The translations under genes were made by a program, and so were the position numbers. DNA of 13,862 nt from Eubacteriaceae bacterium (lineage in GTDB: Bacteria; Bacillota; Clostridia; Eubacteriales; Alkalibacteraceae), in NCBI GenBank assembly GCA_003446375.1, contig DMAW01000147.1, forward strand, positions 1 through 13,862, in the 5' to 3' direction. The notes beneath the pieces were generated by a model, which was given only the letters and a program-made list of their open reading frames with translations, was not told the DNA's origin and ran no database searches. This document shows positions 1-6,800 of this stretch, one piece after another. Numbering within the stretch: position 1 is the stretch's first letter; every line of letters begins with the position of its first letter.

Positions 1-1
1 G

Positions 2-517
2 GAAGAAAATAGAATCAAGTTTAGATCCCCAAATGATGCCGGTAAGTACTTTTTATCACTACTTGGAGGCATGAAAGATAAAGAACGATTCATGGTAGCT
101 TTCCTTGATAATAGCAATAGTATTATTGAAACAAGAACAATATCTGAAGGTGGCATTAACATGGCAGTTGTCTATCCTAGAGATATTCTTAAAATTGCCA
201 TAGCCAATGATTGTACAAGCATGATATTAGCCCACAATCATCCAGGTGGATCTACAAATCCTTCAAGAGAAGATAAATCTTTGACTCAAAAAATCGTTGA
301 TATCTTTCATCCCCTTGATATTAAAGTGCTAGATCACATCATCGTAGGTGGTGGAAGATATTCTTCAATGGCAGAGGATCGATACTTACCCGAAGTGTCT
401 TTAAACAAAGCCTGTTATGACCCCATTCCTTTACACGGAACTGAAGAAGCTAAAGAAAAAAATATTGAATATCAGAGAGAAGATGAAATGGATTTTGATG
501 AAGAAATGGCGTTATGA
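2..517 (+). CDS. RadC-like JAB/JAMM domain protein, 5' end cut off by window
   Basis: C-terminal 171 residues of a RadC-family protein; the frame is open to the left edge. A Met at 71 has a GGAGG just before it, but the residues upstream of it (an RxxSPxDA-like stretch, then YFLSLLGG) fit the usual RadC domain, so the true start is probably outside the window. Counting from the Met at 71, the metal-binding JAMM signature is complete: Glu26 in SEGG, then HNHPGG with His55 and His57, Ser65 and Asp68 (HxHx7Sx2D), followed by the LDHIIVG motif. An acidic tail of about 35 residues follows. The family adopts a metallopeptidase-like fold; the role of RadC proteins is unsettled, and copies on plasmids and conjugative elements are common. 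The next gene starts 31 bases downstream with a strong ribosome site, so the two are probably co-transcribed. Confidence 0.9.
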   Translation, partial: EENRIKFRSPNDAGKYFLSLLGGMKDKERFMVAFLDNSNSIIETRTISEGGINMAVVYPRDILKIAIANDCTSMILAHNHPGGSTNPSREDKSLTQKIVDIFHPLDIKVLDHIIVGGGRYSSMAEDRYLPEVSLNKACYDPIPLHGTEEAKEKNIEYQREDEMDFDEEMAL

Positions 518-534
518 AGGCTATAACAGCACCT

Positions 535-542
535 GGAGGTGA
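535..542 (+). promoter_or_regulatory. Strong Shine-Dalgarno site fixing a TTG start
   Basis: GGAGGTGA at 535-542 matches the anti-Shine-Dalgarno sequence over eight bases and sits six bases before the TTG at 549. This supports a TTG start for the Toprim gene; no in-frame ATG or GTG is as well placed. Confidence 0.75.
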
Positions 543-548
543 TGAAGG

Positions 549-1529
549 TTGCCTTATGAAAAAAGGAGATTTACAGATGAGCAAATAGATCAGGCTAATA
601 ATGTAAATCTTATTGCCTATGCAGAAAGCATGGGACTACCACTTAAAAAAGTTGGTAGGACTTATAAGGTTAAAGTGCATGGAGGTTTATATATTGATGC
701 CTATGGCCACAGATGGAACTGGTTTTCACAAAATAAAGGCGGCGGTCCCATCCAATTTGTCATGGAGATGGAAAGCAAAAGTTGGGTAGAAGCAATCAAT
801 ACACTGCTTGGTATTGATCCAAGTGAACTTAAGGTAATATCGCCACCAGCTATTGAAGAAAAAGAAGAATTCAAGCTACCGGAAAAGAACGACACCTTTA
901 AGCATGTTATTGCTTATTTAATCCAAACGAGAGGTATTGATAGGGATGTTGTTTATGATTTTATCAATCAAGGGAAACTCTATGAGAACAAATATAAGAG
1001 TTGTGTATTTGTTGGAAGGGATGAACAAGGTGAAGCTAAATATGCCAGTGTAAGAAGTACAAATACCGCAGGAGATTCTTTTAGAGCGGATGTGAAAGGA
1101 TCCGACAAAAGGTATCCATTTTGTTATGAAGGTACTAGTAAAACTGTTTGCATCTTTGAAGCACCTATTGATTTAATGAGCTATCTTACATTACTTGAAT
1201 ACCATGAAGTAAATAACTTTAGCCATCATATGATTTCATTAGGTGGTATTTCTGACAAAGCTTTAGATTATTATCTAAAGCAGCATAAGGATATTGATAG
1301 AATAATGCTCTGCCTCGACAATGACGAAGCAGGGCATTTTGCATGTCAGCAGTTTTATGAGAAGTATCATAAGAAATATAAAATTTTAAGACACAGTCCT
1401 AAAGGAAAAGACTTCAACGAAGATTTATTAGCGATTAAAAATCAGTTTAAGTTAGCCAAGGTTCGAGAGCCACCAGAAGTATATTTTGATGAAAGGGATA
1501 CTGAAGGAGAAAATGAAATGGAATTATAG
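549..1529 (+). CDS. DUF3991 and Toprim domain protein (primase-like)
   Basis: A 326-residue protein with the layout of DUF3991/Toprim proteins of Firmicute conjugative elements. Residues about 15-90 resemble the small N-terminal domain of these primase-like proteins (NLIAYAESMGL, then WNWFSQNKGGGPIQF) but lack the Cys/His set of a CHC2 zinc finger. Residues about 115-195 are the DUF3991 region, ending in RYPFCYEG. The Toprim domain follows: Glu204 in IFEAPID, LGG near 231, and the acidic DND at 257-259 followed by EAG, which would bind Mg2+. The C-terminus has GKDFNEDL. It probably makes primers or otherwise works on single-stranded DNA after transfer; that is inferred from the family and context. 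It starts at TTG behind an excellent ribosome site and is followed after 14 bases by the next gene. Confidence 0.88.
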   Translation: MPYEKRRFTDEQIDQANNVNLIAYAESMGLPLKKVGRTYKVKVHGGLYIDAYGHRWNWFSQNKGGGPIQFVMEMESKSWVEAINTLLGIDPSELKVISPPAIEEKEEFKLPEKNDTFKHVIAYLIQTRGIDRDVVYDFINQGKLYENKYKSCVFVGRDEQGEAKYASVRSTNTAGDSFRADVKGSDKRYPFCYEGTSKTVCIFEAPIDLMSYLTLLEYHEVNNFSHHMISLGGISDKALDYYLKQHKDIDRIMLCLDNDEAGHFACQQFYEKYHKKYKILRHSPKGKDFNEDLLAIKNQFKLAKVREPPEVYFDERDTEGENEMEL

Positions 1530-1543
1530 AAAGGATGTGAACT

Positions 1544-1960
1544 ATGCGATTTATTAGTGGAGATCATGCTTACAACTTTCAAAATATGATACTTAAAGAT
1601 CAAACCAACCCAAAGGATTTAGAGCGATTTGCACTTTTTTATATTATCGGTGGGAATGAAGACCTCTTTTCAAAGAGACATCATCTCTATGATTTTAAAG
1701 AACATAGTATTAAGCCAGAGTGTTTAACTGATGGAGCAGTAGATTTGTGTTCTAGCAGCAAAGCATTGGTCCGATTAGCGTTTAATCTTTATAACGGCTA
1801 TGAAGATGAATATACCTCACCAAGAGATTTACTTGGTAATCTAGATTCAAAGAATCACATTGTGGCACTCCATGCTATGGATCTGAGATTTGGTAGAGCC
1901 TTATCACAGGAACAGGATATTGAAGAAGGAGAAGAGTATGAAGTTGAATTTGATTTTTAA
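1544..1960 (+). CDS. DUF6075-type protein of unknown function
   Basis: A 138-residue soluble protein starting MRFISGDHAYNF behind an AAGGATG ribosome site. The layout (RFIS..H near the N-terminus, a central FYIIGGNEDLF, then DF.E..IKPECLTDGAVD, and a late VRLAFNLYNGY) fits what I recall as DUF6075, found in Firmicute mobile elements. The C-terminal 20 residues are strongly acidic. There is no signal peptide, membrane segment or catalytic motif that I recognise, so no function is proposed. It lies 14 bases after the Toprim gene and is the last gene before the hairpin-rich stretch proposed as oriT. The family name is from memory and needs a profile search. Confidence 0.78.
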   Translation: MRFISGDHAYNFQNMILKDQTNPKDLERFALFYIIGGNEDLFSKRHHLYDFKEHSIKPECLTDGAVDLCSSSKALVRLAFNLYNGYEDEYTSPRDLLGNLDSKNHIVALHAMDLRFGRALSQEQDIEEGEEYEVEFDF

Positions 1961-2013
1961 CATTTCGAAGCTGTAACTAAATTCCTTTATTTTCAATAAC
2001 CCAAATACCGCAC

Positions 2014-2108
2014 CAAAGCTTTGCTTTCGGTGAGGGCAAGCTTCCACTTTGTGACACAAGTGGCTTGGCAGGAGGACCTGCACCCTTAAAGTATGGGGAA
2101 ATCCCCAT
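2014..2108 (+). other. oriT: Candidate origin of transfer (oriT): three hairpins upstream of mobC and relaxase
   Basis: The gap after the DUF6075 gene holds a dense set of inverted repeats. CAAAGCTTTG at 2014-2023 is a perfect palindrome. AAGCTTTGC (2016-2024) pairs with GCAAGCTT (2036-2043) apart from one bulged base. CCACTT (2044-2049) pairs with AAGTGG (2058-2063) around an 8-base loop. ATGGGGA (2093-2099) pairs with TCCCCAT (2102-2108). About 13-17 bases past the second hairpin lies GGACCTGC (2074-2081), which resembles the ATCCTG/C nick motif of MOBP relaxases. A hairpin followed by such a motif, just upstream of mobC and a MOBP relaxase, is the expected oriT layout. The assignment is inferred, and the proposed nick between 2080 and 2081 is a guess from motif likeness. 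Confidence 0.5.
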
Positions 2109-2364
2109 GCCCCTTTTAAACTTTCTAGAAAACCAGAAGGAGATGATCAGCGTTTATAATCAGGATGAAATTATTCAGATTACTTCAGATGAAGCCAAGG
2201 AGATTATTGATAAAAGGGTACCATTAGGTAAGTTTTATCTTATAGATGGTGATAAGTATGTCGGCATTGATAATTCTTCGGGAGATGCCTGGACAGAAGA
2301 ATTTGATTCTTATGAAGAAATGAGAGACTGGCAGCAGGGGCTGGAAGATGAAATGGAATACTAA
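2107..2364 (+). CDS. Small acidic hypothetical protein between candidate oriT and mobC
   Basis: I do not recognise this protein. From the ATG at 2107 it has 85 residues (MPLLNFLENQ...), rich in Asp and Glu, with a motif-like LGKFYLIDGDKYVGIDNSSGDAW in the middle and an acidic helical end. It has no signal peptide or membrane segment. The start is uncertain. The frame extends up to a TTG at 2065, but that would place the N-terminus across the hairpins, with no ribosome site in front. The ATG at 2143 has AAGGAG directly abutting it, too close for normal initiation. The last 17 bases overlap the ATG at 2348 of the mobC frame. A small protein here may act with the mobilisation genes, but this is position only. 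Confidence 0.6.
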   Translation: MPLLNFLENQKEMISVYNQDEIIQITSDEAKEIIDKRVPLGKFYLIDGDKYVGIDNSSGDAWTEEFDSYEEMRDWQQGLEDEMEY

Positions 2365-2713
2365 TTTGATATGGTTGGGAGGTGGTGGTATCGCCAATAA
2401 AACAAAGATTGTCAAATTCAGAGTTACACCTGAAGAATATGAAATCATTTTAGAAAAAGCCCAAAAAGCCAATATGAACCTAAGTCGATATCTATCCTTT
2501 TCAGCTCTTGAAAAGGATATTGTTGTTTTTGAAGACCTAAAAGAATTTACCCATCAATTATCTAAAGTGGGTACCAATCTGAATCAGATCGCCATTCTTG
2601 CCCATCAGGGAAGAATTACTTGTGTTGATGTTGGCGAAGTGAAAAAGGTGGTGAAGGATATTTGGCAGTCATTGACTTTATTAATGCAGAAAACAAGACG
2701 TACAAAGGGATGA
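2348..2713 (+). CDS. mobC: MobC-like mobilisation accessory protein
   Basis: A small protein of the MobC / relaxosome accessory type. The core begins ANKTKIVKFRVTPEEYEIILEKA, typical of the ribbon-helix-helix-like N-terminus of MobC proteins. NLSRYLSFSAL follows, then the conserved QLSKVGTNLNQIA segment found in the family just before the C-terminal helices. It would bind at oriT and help the relaxase open the DNA. The start is unclear. ATG at 2348 gives 121 residues and overlaps the gene before it by 17 bases, but adds a leader (WNTNLIWLGGGG) unlike the family. An excellent GGAGGTG at 2378-2384 stands instead five bases before an in-frame ATC at 2390, which would give a family-like 107-residue protein. 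It overlaps the relaxase gene by 52 bases, so the two are probably translationally coupled. Confidence 0.85.
   Translation: MKWNTNLIWLGGGGIANKTKIVKFRVTPEEYEIILEKAQKANMNLSRYLSFSALEKDIVVFEDLKEFTHQLSKVGTNLNQIAILAHQGRITCVDVGEVKKVVKDIWQSLTLLMQKTRRTKG
2378..2384 (+). promoter_or_regulatory. Shine-Dalgarno site before a possible ATC start of mobC
   Basis: GGAGGTG lies inside the mobC frame, five bases before the ATC codon at 2390, where the MobC family homology begins. No ATG, GTG or TTG stands at the right distance in this frame. Either ATC is used as a rare start, or the site is a fortuitous Gly-Gly codon run. Confidence 0.4.
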
Positions 2714-3615
2714 AACGGGCCATATCCTATATTCTAAATCCAGAAAAAACAGAGCCACACTTAATAAGTGGTCACAACTGTGATCCGGAGAATGCTTATT
2801 ATGAATTTGTACTTACCAAAAGACACTTTAAGAAAGAGAATGGACGACAATTCATTCATTTCGTCCATTCTTTTGCTCCTTATGAGAAAGTAACTCCTGA
2901 ACAAGTACATGAGATTGCTAAAGAATTAATGCAAGCAGATATATTTAAAGGGTTTCAAGTCGTTGCAGCGACCCATACAGATAAAGATCATCTCCACACC
3001 CATTTTATTATTAATACGGTCAATGCAGAAACTGGTTTGAAGTGGAAGCAAAGCCGTGAACAATTGCAAGTGATAAAAGACTATTCTGATCAGCTCTGTA
3101 GAAATCACGGCTTACAAGTAATAAAAGGTGAACAAGGGAATTACAAAACCAGAGGTGAGTACAGAAGTCATAAGAAAGGTCAGAGTTGGAAATATGAATT
3201 ATTTTTGGCGGTTAAAGCTTGTATGAGAAATTCAATCAGCAAAGAAGACTTTATTAGCAACATGAATAGGCTGGGCTACTCCGTTAATTGGACAGATGAA
3301 AGAAAGTATATTACCTTCACAACGCCTGAAGGAAAGAAATGCAGAAATAGAAAGCTTTACCCGCCAGAAAGATTTACAAAAGAAAATCTATTAAAGACCT
3401 TTGAGATGAATAAAAAGTATCAAGATAAAAAAGTACTTGATGAAAGGATTGAACTACTTTTTACTTTAATAAGGTTACTATCAATTAACGGTAATAATGT
3501 TAACTCTAAATATCCACTGACTTCCCTTGAAGGACAAGTGCTGAAGGATAAAGTGAAGGAAATGCAAAAAGGCGAAGGTTTAGATTGGGAGCATGAAAGT
3601 GAAAGAGAGCTTTAG
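2662..3615 (+). CDS. MOBP-type relaxase (MobA/VirD2-like nuclease)
   Basis: A 317-residue relaxase that would cut one strand at oriT, stay bound to the 5' end and pilot it to the coupling protein. The N-terminus has the candidate catalytic Tyr23 in ISYILNPEKT, as in MOBP enzymes whose Tyr precedes a xxNPxKT motif. The metal-binding motif is complete: His105, Asp107, His110, His112 and His114 in HTDKDHLHTHFIIN. The rest (about 150-317) is basic and helical, with repeated Lys/Arg, and probably binds DNA. It is shorter than the Tn1549-type relaxases of about 450 residues; no extra domain follows. The TTG start at 2662 lies behind AAGGTGGTGAAGGA and inside mobC. No ATG occurs before Met17, which would cut into the N-terminal strand. 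I do not give a firm gene symbol. Confidence 0.92.
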   Translation: MAVIDFINAENKTYKGMKRAISYILNPEKTEPHLISGHNCDPENAYYEFVLTKRHFKKENGRQFIHFVHSFAPYEKVTPEQVHEIAKELMQADIFKGFQVVAATHTDKDHLHTHFIINTVNAETGLKWKQSREQLQVIKDYSDQLCRNHGLQVIKGEQGNYKTRGEYRSHKKGQSWKYELFLAVKACMRNSISKEDFISNMNRLGYSVNWTDERKYITFTTPEGKKCRNRKLYPPERFTKENLLKTFEMNKKYQDKKVLDERIELLFTLIRLLSINGNNVNSKYPLTSLEGQVLKDKVKEMQKGEGLDWEHESEREL

Positions 3616-3619
3616 GAAT

Positions 3620-3644
3620 GGAGGTGCAGATGAATAGTACATAG
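3620..3644 (+). other. Four-codon minicistron with strong ribosome site
   Basis: GGAGGTG at 3620-3626 stands three bases before an ATG at 3630, whose frame stops after four codons (MNST, TAG at 3642-3644). The next ribosome site, AGAGAGG, starts three bases later and serves the 58-residue gene. It may be a leader used for coupling, or a leftover start of a lost gene. Confidence 0.3.
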
Positions 3645-3661
3645 AAAGAGAGGATGAAATA

Positions 3662-3838
3662 ATGGCAGGAATATCATTTAGAAATGGACCATGCAAATGC
3701 TTTGGTTGTATGTATTTAATGCATGCTTATAAGAGTAAAGATAAAAACGGTAATGAGAAAACGAAAGTATATTGCATGATTCCTCATTGTGTAAAAAAGA
3801 ATATTGAAAATGACAATGAATCAAAAGGGCACATCTAG
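3662..3838 (+). CDS. Small Cys-rich (likely zinc-binding) protein, 58 residues
   Basis: An unrecognised short gene with a good ribosome site (AGAGAGG, eight bases before the ATG). The protein starts MAGISFRNGPCKCFGC and ends ESKGHI. Five cysteines fall in two clusters: CKCFGC at 11-16 and CMIPHC at 38-43, about 21 residues apart, with His21 and His42 nearby. This spacing is that of a small zinc ribbon or knuckle. It is basic overall and has no signal peptide. It lies between the relaxase and the surface protein, and its stop codon falls in the loop of a likely terminator, so it closes the mobilisation operon. A DNA-binding or relaxosome helper role is possible but only inferred. Confidence 0.65.
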   Translation: MAGISFRNGPCKCFGCMYLMHAYKSKDKNGNEKTKVYCMIPHCVKKNIENDNESKGHI

Positions 3839-3848
3839 TGCTTTTTTT
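3823..3848 (+). terminator. Likely Rho-independent terminator after the mobilisation genes
   Basis: GCAC (3829-3832) pairs with GTGC (3838-3841) across a five-base loop, followed by seven T (3842-3848). Outside the core stem, GG and AAAA on the left can pair with the T run (two G-U pairs, then A-U pairs), giving a modest hairpin. It overlaps the end of the 58-residue gene. It would separate the mobilisation genes from the surface-protein gene, although no clear promoter is visible between it and the start at 3878. Confidence 0.5.
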
Positions 3849-3877
3849 AATGCTAAAATGAAAGGAAGGAAAATTTG

Positions 3878-6800
3878 ATGAGATTGAAAAGACTACTTAT
3901 ATCGCTATTACTGATATTAACGATGACAACACAGACCTTTGCAGCGGCAATACCTGCAATAAAATTAGAGTTTCCAGATATAAAAGATCACTGGGCAGAA
4001 AAGTACATTCATGAATTTACTGAAAAAGGAATTATCAAAGGCTATCCGGACGGAACTTTCAAACCAGATAGGAATATTTCTAGGGCAGAGTTTTCTAGCC
4101 TTTTATTCCACTTATTGAAACTGGAAAAACCAAAGGATGAGAAAGTCATCATGGAAGAATTTGAAGATTTCTGGGCAGAAGCCTATCTTGAATCGTTAGC
4201 CGATAAGGAGATTATCGATGTGACTGAATATCCAGAAGGATATGATGTAAATGGACCAATAACGAGAATTGAAATTGCTAAAATGATTATTAGGTCCCTT
4301 GGAAAAGGTCAGATTGCAAATAATATTAAATCAGGCCCAGGATTTAAGGATGATAATTCGATTAAAGAAAGTGATTTGGGCTATGTGTATTTAGCAAAGC
4401 ATTATGATATCATTGCAGGCTACGAGGATGGGAAGTTTAGGCCAGAAAATCAAGCTACTAGAGCCGAAACGGTTAAAATGCTTGTAGCTAGAGATAGCGC
4501 AGTAAAAAAGATAGAAGCTGAAAATAAACCATCTTCATCTTTTCCAAAAGCGGTCATCGATTTTAAATTACCAGAGTATACCCATACAGATAAAGAAGTG
4601 ACTTTTGATTGGACTTCAAGGAATACAAGGAGTTTAATCTGGGCACTTGAAAAATCCGATAATCAAAATCAAATGGTTCCTGTAGAACTAAGTCAGTATG
4701 CAAGTTTTCAAACAGAAGGAACGACAGGAAAGATTCAATTCCAGGATAAAGGTTTATACTCACTAGTTGCCAATGCAAGAAATGCAAAGAATCAGCAGTC
4801 ACTTTATGCTCAAAGCATACAGGTATATCCAGTAATGGATGTTCAGTTTGGCTTATTAGAAACAGCGTATACCGACACAGAGGTAGCTGTTAATGTTAGT
4901 ACCATTGAAGTAGGTGATGCTGAAATTCAATGGTCAATAGAAAAGAATGGAGAAACTACTCCTTTAGATGAATGCATTGAAGGGGATCTAGATAATAATG
5001 GTGGAGTAATAAGGTTTCTTGAACGAGGTGACTACACTTTAATAGCCAGCGTCACTGATGAGGTTGGTAGAACTTTTGAGCATAGAGACAGTATTAAGAT
5101 TTACAATTTGATCTCCACGGAATTTGATCTACCTGAAACAGCTTATACGGATGATTTCATTGAAGTTACAGTTAACGAATCAGGGCTAGAGTATTTAGAT
5201 ATTGAGTGGGTCCTTGAAAAAGAAGGAAAAAAAGTAGAATTAAATGACTTTATCGAAGGATCACTCACCAATGAAGGTGGAAAAATTCGATTTAAAGAAA
5301 AAGGTGAATATCTACTTACTGCTAAAGTTACCGACGAAACGGGAAGAGTATTTACAAAAGAAGATTTTATCAAAATCTATCCACTGATTGAAGCCACCTT
5401 TGAACTTCCAGAGAGTACTCATACAGATCTGGCAGTAGACATCAAAACATCGCTAAAAGAACTGGGTGATTTAAATATCGAATGGTCACTAATAAAAGAC
5501 AATCAAACAGTACAAATGATTGAATTTACGGATGGAGCATTAGATAATCATGGTGGTACTGTAAAGTTCAAAGAAAAAGGAAGTTTCATTTTAAAGGCAA
5601 CAGTCATCGATGAACTAGGAAGAAGCTTTGAATTTACAGATAGCATTGCGGTTTATCCTGTAGTTGAAGTATCCTTTGATATGCCTTCTGCAACCCATGT
5701 TGATGAGGGCTTTAATCTGGTAGTGACTCATAAAGAACTAAATCAATTAAATATCGAATGGGTACTTGAAAAGGATGGGGAGAATGTTTCATTATCCGAT
5801 TATATAGCTGGTAATCTTTCAAATGATGGCGGCTCAATTACCTTTCCAATCAAAGGAGAATATAAGCTTATTGCCAACGTAAAAGATGAACTTGGCAGAG
5901 TATTTAGCTACAGTGATCAAATTATGGTTTATCCACTTGTTGAAATCAGTTTTGATCTACTAGATAACGCTCATACAAACGATATCGTTTCAGTAGAGTT
6001 GAAAGAAAATGAACTTGGCGATTTAAATGTCCAGTGGTTCCTATTTAAAGACGGACAAGAAGTAACAATTGAAGAACATATTGATGGAACACTAGACAAT
6101 AATGGTGGCGAAGTAAGGATTACAAAAAAAGGTGAGTATCTATTAAAAGCAATTGTAACAGACGATTTAGGAAGATCATTTCAATATAGCGATAGCATCA
6201 CCATTTATCCTTTAGTAGAAGTTGGATTTAACCTTCCTACTAATGCTCATACGGATGAACAAGTAGAAGTTCAAGTGACTACTAGAGAGCTTGGAAATTT
6301 AAAAATCGAGTGGGTACTTGAGAAGAATGGTCAGCTGGTAAACCTAAAGGATTATGTAGATGGTGAGATTTCAAATGACGGCGGATATATTCGATTTAAA
6401 GATAAAGGAGAATATGTTCTCACTGCCAAAATTACCGATGCATTGGGAAGAGTATTCAAACATAGCTCAAGCATTAAGATTTATCCAGTAATGACTATAT
6501 TCTTTGATTTACCTGAATACGCCCATACCGATACTTCGATTGAAGTAAATGTATTAGCTGAAGAACTTGAAAATGCAAAGATTACGTGGAATCTAGAAAA
6601 AGACGGTAAGCCGGTTCAATTATCAGAGTTTGTTGATGGAAACTTAACTAATGAAGGAGGAACCATTAGGCTGCTTCAAAAAGGTGAATATAAGCTTTTA
6701 GCATCAGCAAGTAATGATTTAGGGCGATTATTCTCTTTCGATGATACAATTAAAGCCTATCCATTACCAAATTTTGAGATGACGTTACCAACTAGTGCGC

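Noticed and set aside
71..76. ATG at 71 as the start of the RadC-like gene despite a GGAGG before it
   Set aside because: The frame is open to the window edge, and the residues upstream fit the RadC domain, so this Met is probably internal.
2065..2106. TTG start at 2065 for the small protein before mobC
   Set aside because: It has no ribosome site at a normal distance and would place the N-terminus across two hairpins of the candidate oriT. ATG 2107 is preferred, though not certain.
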